Notes: a model not told the origin generated them from the sequence alone. A stretch of DNA of 64,000 bases from Euleptes europaea (GCF_029931775.1 NC_079324.1:63061268-63125267), one strand, 5' to 3'; counted from the first letter of the stretch, positions 1 to 10,467 are shown. Translations and numbers: made by a program.

Positions 1-254
1 TTGATTCCCCACTCCTCCACGTGAGCAGCTGATGCTAATCTGGTGAATTGGGTTTCTTTCCCCACTCCTACACATAAAGCCAGCTGGGTGACCTTGGGCA
101 AGTTACAGCTCTGTTAGAGCTCTCTCAGCCCCACCTACTTCATAGAGTGTCTGTTGGGTGGAGGGGAAGGGAAGGTGACTGTAAGCCGGTTTGAGTCTCC
201 CTTAAGAGGTAGAGAAAGTTGGCATATAAAAACCAACTCTTCTTCTTCTCCCAT
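1..254 (+). repeat. SINE-B (Sauria-type tRNA SINE), cut by window start
   Basis: The copy ends in the family's 3' part: TGACCTTGGGC, CTCTCTCAGCCCCACCTAC, GTAAGCCGGTTTGA, GGCATATAAAAACC and a TTCTTC tail. The tRNA-like head lies before the window. Confidence 0.85.
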
Positions 255-744
255 TCATTTCAATGGGCTTAGACTGGAGTGACTGTACTTAGGATTGCGC
301 TGTAAGTAGTGCACACACTACCTAGTCTGGAGCATACACACAGTGACCAGTCACAGTGCAGGAGTGTAGGCCGCACAGTTCCTATGCCTTTACCGGTTGG
401 GGCAGAATGGCCAGGATCCTGGGGAGGGGGGATCACGTTGTTTCGCATGTTATTTGTTTCTCGGAGGCAGGAATGAGGGCAGACACGCCCCCTCCCTCCA
501 GCAGGTATTTATTTACATACATACATTGAGGATTTAAACCCGCCCCTTCTATTAAACATAGTCCTCAGAATGGCACTAAAATCCATCAGAAAACCCCAGG
601 TGCCAATCAGCAAAAACAGCGGCAGTAAATAACCCAAGCCGGTCAAAACAGTGAAATGAGAGGTGTCAAAAGCATCAGCGGCTGCAAAATAATTTCGGTC
701 ACTTGGATTCAACCACCTCCAAATGCCTTCTGGGAATGAATATT
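255..744. other. No gene seen; unique-looking sequence
   Basis: A minus-strand open frame of 67 codons at 509-712 has a hydrophobic middle but matches no protein I know. The CCATTCATTTCAATGGGCTT segment near 250 resembles an old LINE 3' tail. Presumably upstream intron of WSCD2. Confidence 0.4.
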
Positions 745-935
745 ATTTATATCAGGGGCCCCCAGTGTGGTGCCCGTGAACATCATGGTGCTCAAAGACA
801 CCTTTCCTAATGCCTGCCGAGTGTTTTTAGCAAATGGGCAGGGTCAGGTGGGGCTTTTCTCCAGCAAGGCTTCTGATTGGCTGTGTAGATGTTTAAAAAT
901 GTTGTTTGGGAAGAAGCCGCCTCCATAGCACAAGG

Positions 936-1137
936 TAGGGTTGCCAGCTCTGGGTTGGGGAATACCTGGAGATTTTTGGGGTGGAGCCTGAGGAGGGCTG
1001 GGTTTGGGGATGGACATCAATGGGGTATTAATGCCATAGAGTCCACCTTGCAAAGGGGCCATTTTCTTTAGAGGAATTGATCTCTGTTGCTTGGAGATCA
1101 TTTTTAATCCCAGGAGATCTGGAGTCGTGTAACCGTA
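936..1137 (+). mobile_element. MITE-G (hAT-like) inside the older hAT element
   Basis: It starts TAGGGTTGCC and ends GTAACCGTA-like, and is flanked by perfect 8-bp duplications GCACAAGG (928-935 and 1138-1145). The internal GGTTTGGGG..ATGCCATAGAGTCC..GGAGATCA segments are shared with the other MITE copies in the window. Confidence 0.8.
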
Positions 1138-1446
1138 GCACAAGGGTCTTCACTATGTGATTGAAAATAAGCTGCGGCAGCCATTCTATGGCTGGTTCCA
1201 CCTCCTGTGGCATCCATTGGGTGGCTGCGCCCACCACACTATGTCAGCATTCTAGGGTTGCCAGATACCTCTTGGCCACCAGCGGGAGGTTTTTGGGGGT
1301 GGAGCCTGGGGAGGGCGGGGTTTGGGGAGGGGAGGGACTTCAATGCCATAGAGTCCCATTGCCAAAGCGGCCATCTTCTCCAGGTGAACCGATCTCTATC
1401 GGCTGGCGATCAGTTGTAATAGCAGGAGATCTCCAGCTAGTACCTG

Positions 1447-2375
1447 TGAAATGGTCTGCATTATTGTATTAATTTCCAATGACAATAACACATTAGGAGG
1501 TTGAGAGTTTAAAGCAGTCTGTTTATTAGGCCCAATATACATCCCGGGTGAAAACTGCCCCAAATGCGCAGGACAATTCACACCGAGAACAAAGGATTGC
1601 AACAACGTTTATAACTTTGGTTTAGGGATGTTACAATTACGTCATATAGTGTGTAGAGACACAAAGACCCAATAGTGGATACATTTGGATTAGCATAGGC
1701 CTATCAGTGTGGTTTTGAGGCGTGGATTTAGGTGGCTACGTGATCTGGAACGGAGAAACGAAACTTAACATTCCTTTCTTACACTCCTGGTGTCTTAAAT
1801 CAAAGCTTTAGGCCTTGTTAAGGCGGCTGGCGGTACCAGGCCTGAAAGGATGATCTCACTAGCACCTGATTTATAATGGCTGCTAGCTTATGCTAACCCA
1901 GTGGTCACACACTAGTGGATCTGAACCAAAGAATAATACTTGACCCCTTGTATTGCCATTATATATGTGTGCAAAAGATGGTATTGTGCTAGATGCTAAC
2001 CCTTATATCCTGGCTTAGCATTGGTTCTTGTAGGCTATCCGGGCTGTGTGACCGTGGTCTTGGTATTTTCTTTCCTGACGTTTCGCCAGCAGCTGTGGCA
2101 GGCATCTTCAGAGGAGGAACACTGAAGGACAGCGTCTCTCTGTGTTACTCCTCTGAAGATGCCTGCCACAGCTGCTGAAGAAACGTCAGGAAAGAAAATA
2201 CCAAGACCACGGTCACACAGCCCAGATAACCTACAAGAACCGATGAACTCTGACCGTGAAAGCCTTCGACAATATTCTGGCTTAGCATCTTTATAAGTGC
2301 GAGGATGCGGACTGAGCATAAAAGCATACATTTCCAATACATTTCCCATAGCATATAATGATTTCAGGCATTACA
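1447..2375 (-). mobile_element. Solo LTR of an endogenous retrovirus-like element (fossil)
   Basis: Read on the minus strand it begins TGTAATG and ends CATTTCA, with an AATAAA on that strand 80 bases before the end. It is flanked by a CCTG duplication (1443-1446, 2376-2379; ACCTG if one base is shifted). Without the nested foldback its length is about 660 bp. No internal retroviral region is present, so it is a lone LTR. The class is not determined. It is younger than the MITE it interrupts. Confidence 0.6.
2022..2276. mobile_element. Foldback retroelement end (Penelope-like?), inside the LTR
   Basis: An inverted half (TGGTTCTTGTAGGCTATCC...) is joined to a forward half (...AACCTACAAGAACC, GAAAGCCTTCGACAATATT). 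It is flanked by a perfect 12-bp duplication CTGGCTTAGCAT (2010-2021, 2277-2288). Other copies are at 48045 and 57346. Assignment to Penelope-like elements rests on the inverted-partial-copy architecture only. Confidence 0.65.
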
Positions 2376-2450
2376 CCTGGAGGTTGGCAACCCTACAGAA
2401 TTCCAAATGTGCCCACAGGCTCAAAAAGGTTGGGGCCCCCTTCTTTATAT

Positions 2451-3287
2451 AGTGTATGTTATGAATGGGTGTTTTGGGGAGCCTTGAAAAGGGCCCTCAG
2501 CCTTTCATCATTTCTTTCGATGCCACAAAACATGTGATGCCCTTCCTTCTGGGTTGGCTCTCTTTTCCCTCAATGACATCAGCACAACGCCCAGACTGAG
2601 AGGTTACCTGGCTTCATGATGTCATCCCATTTGCTGTGTGATCCTTCATCGGTGGGGCCCGCCCATCAGGGAAAAAGAGGATGCAGTATTGAGAAGGGGA
2701 ATAAACAGTAACAGCAGCTTGGAGGAATGACAGTAGGAAGCAAAGGAAATGAAAAATGCACGTTCTCTCATGGGGGACATGCAGGGGTTGAGCGAGATTT
2801 CTTGCCCTCCTGAAAGCAAAATAGACCTAGATGTTGGAACAGGGGGATCCTGGGAGCTGTATTCATCTGCGTCCACGGCCAGGAAGTTGGTGGCTGCGGG
2901 AAATTAATTTTAGCTTTTGATTTGTGCTGTCCTAGAGAACTGTAAATCTGGCCACTGCTGTATTCCTTGGAGAGAGACGTGCTGAAGGAGAGATCGATAG
3001 AACAGGGCTGCGGTTTGGCGTAAGGCTGAGGACGCAGGAGTTACAGCATCAGGTTGAAGAAAATCCTGATGACGGACAGGTTTTCCTCCCCCAGTGACAG
3101 GAGTAAAGGGGCTCACGGATTCACAGGGAACAGATGGGTCAAAAATAAAAAGGGGTTGATTGAATTTCAATTTATTAGTAGCAGCAAGATTTTATTGCCC
3201 ACAAAAGTGGAAATCGAAAGATCTACTTCCATGCAACAATGGATAATCAACAGGGAGGAAGTGTGGGGGAGCAGTCAGGCTAGGAGA
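2451..3287. other. No gene or named repeat seen
   Basis: Short open frames on both strands have no recognisable product. Probably WSCD2 intron. Confidence 0.4.
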
Positions 3288-3385
3288 CCTGATTTCAAAT
3301 CCTGGTTCAGCGGTGACATTCGGTGACCTTGAGCCAGTCACAATTTCTTTGCTCAGCCTACCTCACAGGGTTGTTATGAGGATAC
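3288..3385 (+). repeat. Sauria SINE fragment (classic form)
   Basis: Contains TTCAAATCCTGGTTCAGC, GGTGACCTTGAGCCAGTCAC and GCCTACCTCACAGGGTTGTT, the middle of the tRNA-derived Sauria SINE; both ends are missing. Confidence 0.65.
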
Positions 3386-3540
3386 AGCGGTCCCTCTTCA
3401 CTACTGGCGGGAGGTTTTGGAGGCAGAGCCTGAGGAGGGCAGGATTTGGGGAGGGGAGGGACTTCAATGCCATAGATTGAAATGCCAAAGCTGCCATTTT
3501 CTCCAGGGGAATTGATCTCTGTCGGCTGGAGATCAGTTTG
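3386..3540 (+). mobile_element. MITE-C fragment
   Basis: Matches MITE-C from GGTCCCTCTTCACTACTGGC to GGAGATCAGTTTG. It is cut off where a Bov-B end begins. Confidence 0.7.
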
Positions 3541-3649
3541 CAAGACCTGAGCAAGGAGACCACATTTTGGAGGACATTGATTCACAGGGTCCCCATGAGT
3601 CAGAAGCGACTTGACGGCACTTAATACACAAACACACCTAGAATCTATG
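3541..3649 (+). mobile_element. Bov-B LINE 3' end
   Basis: The end of the reverse transcriptase frame reads TFWRTLIHRVPMSQKRLDGT, followed by CACTTAATACACAAACACAC, the squamate Bov-B terminus. It is a dead-on-arrival 3' fragment of about 110 bp. Confidence 0.75.
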
Positions 3650-3990
3650 GTGTGCAATAGAGTCCACCTTACAGTGCAGTCATTTTCTCCAGGGGAATTG
3701 ATATCTGTAGCTTGGAGATCAGTTGTAATTCTTGGAGGCCTCCAGGCTAGGGTTGCCAGGTCTCTCTTCACCACCAGCGGGAGGTTTTGGGGGCGGAGCC
3801 TGAGGAGGGCGGGGTTTGGGAGGGACTTCCGTGCCATAGCAATAGAGTCCAATTGCCAAAGTGGCCGTTTTCTCCAGGTGAACCGATCTCTATCGGGTGG
3901 AGATCAGTTGTAATAGCAGGAGATCTCCAGCTAGTACCTGGAGGTTGGCAACCCTACTCCAGGCCCCACCTGTGGAGGTTGGCAGCCCTG
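3650..3990. mobile_element. MITE-G split by a MITE-C
   Basis: Host parts are about 3650-3747 (ATAGAGTCCACC..., GGAGATCAGTTGTAATTC) and 3957-3990, ending GGTTGGCAGCCCTGA. The guest is at 3748-3956. Confidence 0.65.
3748..3956 (+). mobile_element. MITE-C, full length (209 bp)
   Basis: TAGGGTTGCC...GGCAACCCTA with a perfect 8-bp target duplication CTCCAGGC (3740-3747, 3957-3964). It sits inside an older relative, so MITE-C was active after MITE-G had spread. Confidence 0.9.
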
Positions 3991-4212
3991 ATTCCACCCA
4001 AACCTCTGCTGTGATAAAGGATGAGCGAAGGTGCCACAAGAAGACCTCTATTTGTTTTCGCTGCACTAGAGCAGCATGGCTGCCCCACTGGAGGGGTTTC
4101 CTGGGGGGGAATTCAGAGTCAGTGGCTAATTTGTTTAATAGCAAATTAATAAAAATCGCACTGCCTTGGAAATCCTGATTGGATGAAAAGGCAGCATAAA
4201 AATGTTTGAAAT

Positions 4213-4497
4213 AGCCAGTGTGGTGTAGTGGTTAAGAGTGGTGGTTTGGAGCGGAGGACTCTGATCTGGTGAATTGGGTTGGTTTCCCCACTCCTCCACA
4301 CGAAGCCAGCTGGGTGACCTTGGGCTAGTTACAGCTCTTTTAGATCTCTCTCAGCCCCACCCACCTCACAGGGTGTCTGTTGTAGGGAGGGGAAGGGAAG
4401 GTGATTGTAAGCCGGTTTGATTCTTTCTTAAGTGGTAGAGAAAGTCTGCATATAAAAACCAACTCTTCTTCGTAAGTAAGTAAGTAAGTAAGTAAAA
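4213..4497 (+). repeat. SINE-B with (GTAA)n tail
   Basis: The tRNA-like head AGCCAGTGTGGTGTAGTGG begins the copy and GCATATAAAAACCAACTCTT ends it. Its tail runs into GTAA repeats (4473-4497). Confidence 0.85.
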
Positions 4498-5912
4498 ACA
4501 CAGTTTGACAAGTTTTATATTTACATGTCAATCAATAGCCCATTATATTTTGGGGATTATTTGCAGGCTGAGTTGGATTGGACTGGAGGCAGCTATCATA
4601 ATGTGTGTGTGTTGTTTTTTTTTTAAAGGTAAGAGAGCCAGAGTGTTCGAGGCTGTTGTTGATCCGGGTAGGCAAGGGGGAATCCCTTGTGGGCCTAAAA
4701 CAGAGCCGTTACTGAGAGCCCAGTGGCGGGGAGAAAAGATGCCCTTGTTTCAGGCGCCTTTTGTGCTTCGTGAGAAAAAGATTGAACGAGCAGCCCGGAC
4801 TGAAATTGGATGAGGAATGAATTGGCCAAGAATGGCTTTGGGGAGATGGGATTTCTGCAGCTGGGCATTTGTTTCAGATAGCCATCGCGGTAGAGAAGGG
4901 GCCATTAAAATTCCAGGTGGGATTGCCAGTTCTGGAAATCAAAAGATCTAGTATCTGGGCAGAGTTTGGAGCTTAGAGTCCACCTGAGGGGGGAGCCGGG
5001 GGCTGGGGGGGAATGGAATATGGAACCCAGCACAAACAACTGCTGATTCACTATGCAGTTATTTAAAAAAAAAATTCAGGTAGGCGAGAGAACGGCCATG
5101 TTCCTTTATTCTGGCAAATAGAAAGAAATCCCTATGCTGTATAGTAGCATACTCGATCCAAAGAAACCAGCATGCAGCCTCAAATATACAATATTTTTGG
5201 ATCAATCCTTGCAGTATTTCACCATCCTTGACTTCTACTAGTGCATCTTTGAACTGTTATCTTCAAGCTATGCTCCTGTTCAGAGCGGAACGAGTTTATT
5301 TAAAGTTGCGCTATTTACATAGGAGGCATGCTATCTATACAGGAGCTTATACGGATTTTTTGGGCGGTTTTGGGCACTCCAGAGCTGTATTTAATGCCTG
5401 TGATGTGTGTGTTTTGTGCTATTTAGACTGTTAGTAAATTCGTGTTTTTCATATGCTTAATATAGTGTATAATTGACCCTTTATTCTGGCCGCTGCCTAA
5501 AAGCAAAAAGGATTTAGTAACCCCAGTTATGGTGGAGATATTTCCATTCATAGGTGCAAAAGCAGTTCCTTTTGGTGTGACCTTTTGGATCTCAGGCGGC
5601 TCTTTCTGTCCTGCTGGGGATTTATTTATTTCTCCTCCAGAGGCCTTGCCAGTCGCACCCTCCCCATTGCGTGAGGCCGGAGCCTGACGGCACCTGTAGA
5701 AATCGAGTCGGGACGCGGCTTTGTACAAGAGCCATGTTTCCTTCATGCAATCCGTACATGCTCAGTGGCAACGCTGGCTAACTTATCTGTCGCCTAGACA
5801 ATGCCAGAATGAGAAGCAGGGAAACGGCCAGTGTTGAGACAACCAAATGTTATCCGTATCGGGATAGGCGACGTCGCCTGTTGTCTGCAACGACTCTCAT
5901 TGGGAGTTCTGC
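4498..5912. other. No gene seen; one degenerate MITE piece
   Basis: About 1.4 kb without recognisable coding sequence. A decayed MITE-like piece (GGATTGCCAGTTCTGG..AGAGTCCACC) is at 4920-4990. T-runs at 4616-4624. Confidence 0.4.
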
Positions 5913-6223
5913 AGAAGAAGAAGAAGAGTTGGTTTTTATATGCCGACTTTCTGTACCACGTAAGGGTCAAACCAGCTTACAATCACCTTCCCCTCCCTAC
6001 AACAGACATCCTGTGAGGTAGGTGGGGCTGAGAGAGCTCTAAGAGAACTGTGACTAGCCCAAGGTCTCCCAGCTGCCTTCGTGTGTAGGAGTGGGGAAAC
6101 AAATCCAGTTCACCAGATTAGCCTCCGCCGCTCATGTGGAGGAGTGGGGAATCAAACCTGGTTCTCCAGATCAGAGTCTACCACCCCAAACCACTGCTCT
6201 TAACCACTACACCATGTTGGCAT
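5913..6223 (-). repeat. SINE-B, near full length
   Basis: Starts with (GAA)n GAGTTGGTTTTTATATGCC and ends at the tRNA-like head ...CTCTTAACCACTACACCATG. Confidence 0.88.
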
Positions 6224-6490
6224 ATCTATATAGGCATGCTCAGATCTTGCCCAGGCCCGGTGGAATTTTTTACATTGAGCAAACCAACTCTGCTCACTTT
6301 CAGAGGCCTTGAGCCATGTTGCGTGGCGAAGGGGGCCCCTGCTTTTTTGGTAAAACTATATAAAGCCCTCTTGGGCATGTGGCTGCAGATGTGGGCTTCT
6401 CTGGCTCCTGTCAAGTGCCGCTTCTCAAGGCACATTATCCAGGTCGGCTTTCAAAATGTCTGCCCCCTTTCCATTCACATGAACACACAC

Positions 6491-6935
6491 ATAAGAACAT
6501 AACATAAGAACGCAAGAAAGGCCATGCTGGATCAGGCCAAGGTCCATCAAGTCCAGCAGTTTGTTCACACAGAGGCCAACCAGGTGCCTCTAAGAAGCCC
6601 ACAAACAAGACTACAGCAGCAGCACCATCCTGCCTGTGTTCCACGGCACCTCATAGAATAGACCTGCTCTTCTGATCATGGAGAGAATAGGTATGCATCC
6701 TGACTAGTATCCAGTTTTACTAGTAGACGTGGATAGCCCTCTCCTCCATGAACATGTCCACTCCCCTCTTAAAGCCTTCCAAGTTGGCAGCCATCCCCAC
6801 ATCCTGGGGCAGGGAGTTCCACAATTTAACTATGCATGGTGTGAAGAAAGACTTCCTTTTATCTGTTTTGAATCTCTCCCCCTCCAGCTTCAGCAGATGA
6901 CCCCGCGTTCTAGTGTTATGAGAGAGGGAGAAAAG
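6491..6935 (-). mobile_element. CR1-like LINE 3' end
   Basis: Starts TAAGAACATAACATAAGAAC and contains GGATCAGGCCAAGGTCCATC, CCTCCATGAACATGTCCACT, TTCCACAATTTAACTATG and AAAGACTTCCTTTTATCTG. The same consensus recurs at 12443, 15803, 25739, 31655 and 48885. Confidence 0.75.
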
Positions 6936-6944
6936 CTGCCTTAT

Positions 6945-7152
6945 AAATGAAGCTGCCTTATACTGAATTGGACCATCAAGCCAAGAAAGTCGGTATTGCC
7001 TACTCAGACTGGCATCGGCTGTCCAGAGTCTCAGGCAGATGGAGGTCTTTCACATTACCTACTACGTGATCCTCTTAACCAGAGGTGCCAGGGATTGAAC
7101 CTGGGACCTTCTGCATGTCAAGCAGAGGCTCTTTCACCGGGTCACAGCCTCC
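6945..7152 (-). repeat. SINE-A (tRNA-Ala-like SINE)
   Basis: Starts with the inverted family end TGAAGCTGCCTTATACTGAA and includes the tRNA-like B-box region GGGATTGAACCTGGGACC. It lies about 100 bp before a WSCD2 exon. Confidence 0.8.
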
Positions 7153-7254
7153 TCGTGCTGCAATGCATGGTCCACAGAGCCAGATGTCCCCAGAGGTGCC
7201 CTCGACTGATGCCCTCCCCGTTTCCTGACCCTCCCCCTCTCTCCTTGCCTCCAG

Positions 7255-7376
7255 ATGGCAGCGCCATATTCCGGGGATGCTTCCGCAGGCCAGAGAATGC
7301 TTCCGTGGCTTTGCTGGCAAGCCGGGTGATGAAGAACATGTCTGTGGACCGATGTGTGGATTTCTGCACAGGGAAG
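7255..7376 (+). CDS. WSCD2: WSCD2 internal exon, start of second WSC domain
   Basis: The exon reads GSAIFRGCFRRPENASVALL and on to CTGK, matching the start of the second WSC domain of vertebrate WSCD2 as I remember the human protein (GSAVFRGCFRRPDN...). The cysteines of the CFRRP and CVDFC motifs are present. A polypyrimidine tract and CCAG precede it. The first two bases (AT) complete a split codon, Tyr in human. The donor is AAG|GTAAGC. WSC domains are small cysteine-rich, putative carbohydrate-binding modules, and in WSCD proteins they sit on the lumenal side of a type II Golgi membrane protein. Exons for the membrane anchor and first WSC domain were not seen upstream in the window, so the gene is partial here. 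Confidence 0.93.
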
Positions 7377-7494
7377 GTAAGCAGGCTCTTCTTGAGAAAG
7401 CTGATTTCAACAAGAATTATGAGTGCCATGTAGGCCATTTGTGCATGGGAGGTTTTGCCTTGGATTCGCTGCTCTCTAGATGCACCTTTTCTCC

Positions 7495-7690
7495 ATCCAA
7501 ATTGGACGCTATGGCATTGAAGTCCCTCCCCTTCCCAACCCCCCCTCCTCAGGCTCCACCCCAAAAATCTCCAGGTATTTCCCAACCCGGAGCTGGCAAC
7601 CTTACATTTTATGGTTGGCTGTGCCTCCTGTGGCAGCCATTTTGTGGTCGCCCCCACCACTCTGTGTCAGGATTCCCAAGGGATCCCTGC
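7495..7690. mobile_element. MITE-G and old hAT fragments
   Basis: 7495-7606 is a MITE-G half ending GGAGCTGGCAACCTTA. 7607-7690 (GGTTGGCTGTGCCTCCTGTG, CACTCTGTGTCAGGATTC) matches the hAT element seen at 1195-1252. Confidence 0.65.
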
Positions 7691-7843
7691 TTTTGAGGGA
7701 CCACTGAAGGAATCACTGCTGAAGAGACCTGGGCCTCTGAGGATTCCCACCCGTCCTCTGGGTCTACCAGTGTGTTGCGGTGCTTTGGGCCTGTGGGATC
7801 TTCTAATTTGCTAATTAATTTGGCCCAGCAAATGACTTGGGAA

Positions 7844-8178
7844 TAGTGTTGCCAACCTCCAGGTACTAGCTGGGAATCTCCTGCTATTACAATGGATCTC
7901 CAGTTGATAGAGATCAGTTCCCCTGGAGAAAATAGCCCCTTGGGCAATTGGACTCTATGGCATTGAAGTCCCTCCCCTTCACAAACCCTGCCCTCCTCAG
8001 GCTCCGCCCCCAAAACCTCCTGCCGGTGGTGAAGAGGGACCTGGCAACCCTAGATGTGATGCCATATAGTTCACTCTGCAAAGTTGCCATTTTCTCCAGG
8101 GTAACTGATCTCTGTAGTCGGGAGATCAATTTTAATTCCGGGAGAACTCCAGGCCCCATCTGGAGGTTGGCAACCCTA
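7844..8178 (-). mobile_element. MITE-C (7844-8052) next to MITE-G piece (8053-8178)
   Basis: The first is near full length in inverse orientation (TGTTGCCAACC...GGCAACCCTA). The second ends GGAGGTTGGCAACCCTA. They abut, suggesting insertion of one in the other. Confidence 0.75.
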
Positions 8179-8234
8179 CCTAGGAGAGACTCCTGCCTGT
8201 CAGAGGGAGTGGGAGGAATGGCAGCAAGTTGGGG

Positions 8235-8376
8235 AGATCAGTTCCTTTGGAGACAATGGCCGCTTTGGTCATTGGACTCTCTGGCATTGAAGTCCTTCCC
8301 CTCCCCAAATCCCGCCCTGCTCAGGCTCCGCCCCAAAAACCTTCTGCCAGTGGCGAAGAGGGACCTGGCAACCCTG
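8235..8376 (-). mobile_element. MITE-C fragment
   Basis: Matches the family from GAGATCAGTTCCTTTGGAGA to GGGACCTGGCAACCCT; the other end is missing. Confidence 0.7.
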
Positions 8377-9373
8377 CTTGGGAGTGCCCCTGTGTGCCCT
8401 CGGCCCCTTGGCCTGGCAGTTGTCCCCTGCTCCGTCCGGAGCCCGGCTCTCCAAGGTGGTCAATACCAACCCATTGCGGCGTGCCCCTTGATTGACCCGG
8501 CCTCGGCGCATCCCTGGGTATTAAATGGCCTGTCAGGTCTTGCCGCGGCCCTCATAACTCCGGCACTTGAAGACTCAAACGAGGGCACGGATGAAGGGCC
8601 GTGGGGGCTGTTAGCAGCTATCCTTCAGGTGACAAACTCACACATTATCCAAGCGCCATCGGGCCATGATTTTCAAAGCGGTATCATAAGCCTGGCCGTA
8701 TAACTCCCAGTGCTGGTAAATAACTCGCGGCTGACAACAGCAATTTCCTTGTGGCTGCTTTGAGTAGGGAGACCAGCCAGGCACGGGTGGGGACTGGGAG
8801 ATCCCAGCGTCCTTCGCAGCTTGGTCCCGTACCTGGCTGGTGTTTCCTGCACCTGAAAGAGAGCGGGCAAGCGGTTCAATGTGAGGAGGAAATCAGGCTT
8901 AGGACAGACCTTCATTACCCAAGGAAAAACTGCCTGCTTCTGTGGCGTCCCGCCTGGATGTTGCATTCATCCCGTCAAGCCCTTCTTCACACCCCCAGAG
9001 GCAATGAGGGACGGGGAATTTATGGTGGCTACCTGCAAGTTCTGATTTGACCTCCCCCTCTCCCTGTACCTGTTGCCTTCGCTGGACACCTTTTGGCACC
9101 AGGCAAAGAGGTTTCTATTCCACCTAGTGGATTGCCCCCTCTGGGCTGATGCCGAGCTATGGCTGATCTGATCAGCAGTCCCTTGCTTGGCACATTAACA
9201 ACTAGCAGCATTGGTTCCGGCTTGGGCCGCTGTGAGTGAGCGAGCGCTCACAGCTACTGGACTCCCGTTCAGTTGTGCTGTGGCGAATTCGCGATTGTCG
9301 GTGGGCTGTCAGGCCGCTCTGGAGGTCGGTGCTGCCTCTCCAGGTTAGCCATTGCTGCAGTGTTTGGTTTCTG
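8377..9373. other. No gene or named repeat seen (WSCD2 intron)
   Basis: About 1 kb of intron sequence without recognisable repeat or exon on either strand. Confidence 0.4.
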
Positions 9374-9929
9374 CATGTTTGCCAGGTCCCTCTTCACCAT
9401 TAGCGGGAGATTTTGGGGGCGGAGCCTGAGGATGGTGGGGTTTGGGGAGGGGAGGGACTTCAATGCCATAGAGTCCAATTGTCAAAGCGGCCCTTTTTTC
9501 CAGGTGAACCGATCTCTATTGGCTGGAGATCAGCTGTAATAGCAGGAGATGTCCAGCCACCACCTGTCCAGCAATTTAGCCCTAATTTTTGTTACAATAT
9601 ACTTTAAAATCCAGTTTTGGCTCAAAATTCTTCGGCTACATACAGCCAACATTGATCTGCAACTACTTTTGCCTGCGGTACCTGTTTCATCTGCGGCTCG
9701 ACATGCCACTAGTGCCGCCCCAGTGAACGGATCTCCAGCCTTCACCTGGAACTTGGCAACCGGGAGACCCCACCCGGTGGAATTTATTTTCCCCACGGGA
9801 CTGTGTTTGCTTCTGTTTCACTGTATAAGGTTTGATTTTTATGACTGAATTATAAAAAGTCTTATTGATGTTTCCAGTAGCCATCAGTGCTTGTTATTTT
9901 CCTTCACCACCTGGAGGCTGGCAACCGTA
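9374..9929 (+). mobile_element. MITE-C split by a 338-bp unidentified insertion
   Basis: MITE parts are about 9374-9557 and 9914-9929 (GGAGGCTGGCAACCGTA). The insertion 9567-9904 is bounded by the 9-bp repeat CACCACCTG (9558-9566, 9905-9913). Confidence 0.7.
9567..9904. mobile_element. Unidentified 338-bp insertion with 9-bp target duplication
   Basis: Starts TCCAGCAATTTAGCCC and ends TTGTTATTTTCCTT. I see no terminal inverted repeats and no poly(A) tail. The interrupted MITE and the 9-bp duplication show that it is a discrete insertion. Family unknown. Confidence 0.5.
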
Positions 9930-10245
9930 CTTCAGATGTGATTGGGGTTTCTCTTGTTTGCAGTTGTACAGTGCCATGTACATTGTTGGTAGCGGGCAGG
10001 CTATGAATAAATATTTTAAATAAGTCACAAGTCAACCCTTCTGGGCCAAGGCGGAGATGCCCTGCTGCCACCACCCAGAGGCAGAAGTTAGTCTGTGGCT
10101 GCTGCTTCTGCCTCGTAGTGGGTGGCCCCTGTCAAGGCCCTTCCAGGGGCTTCTGCAGCTGCCCAGTGGTTCCAGTCCTGCCGAAAAAAGAGCACCCAGC
10201 GCCTGCTCCTCTTTATTATTATTCCCTTTGTCCATGCCACAAACC

Positions 10246-10420
10246 ACATCCCACCCTTTTCAAGGGGCTTAGAACAGCACACATGGAGATTATTCCATTT
10301 ACTCATTGCAACAACCCTGCGAGGTAGGCGAGGCTGAGAGAACGTGACCTGGCCCAGGGTCACCCAGTGAGCAGGGTGGGGATTTGAACCCAGCAGCCTT
10401 TCTACTTCATCATCTTTGCT
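10246..10420 (-). repeat. Old tRNA SINE (Sauria-like), decayed
   Basis: Contains AACCCTGCGAGGTAGGCGAG, GGCCCAGGGTCACCCAGTGA and GGATTTGAACCCAGCAGCC, the inverse of the classic Sauria SINE core. It lies 47 bp before a WSCD2 exon. Confidence 0.6.
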
Positions 10421-10467
10421 GTGGAACGCCCGCCATGAAGATCTTCTTTTCTGTTGCTCCCCTCCAG

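Larger units (their letters stand above)
1253..2395 (+). mobile_element. MITE-C (hAT-like), split by an LTR insertion
   Basis: The element is 1253-1446 plus 2380-2395, 210 bp in all. Ends are TAGGGTTGCC and GGCAACCCTA. The flanking 8-bp repeat is CAGCATTC / CAGAATTC. The gap between the two parts is occupied by the solo LTR at 1447-2375. Confidence 0.85.
753..2442. mobile_element. Old hAT-like DNA transposon, non-autonomous, interrupted by later insertions
   Basis: Ends are inverted (CAGGGGCCCCCA... at the left, ...TTGGGGCCCCCTT at the right) and flanked by 8-bp repeats ATTTATAT (745-752) and CTTTATAT (2443-2450) with one mismatch, as hAT elements make. Its own sequence is 753-935, about 1146-1252 and 2404-2442; the rest is inserted MITEs. 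A second fragment of the family is at 7607-7690. Confidence 0.7.

Noticed and set aside
509-712. 67-codon minus-strand frame with a hydrophobic segment
   Set aside because: Short, no homology I recognise, no splice or start context beyond chance.
7948-8703. 251-codon plus-strand open frame
   Set aside because: It runs through two inverse MITE copies; its peptide is repeat-derived and similar frames appear at other MITE copies.
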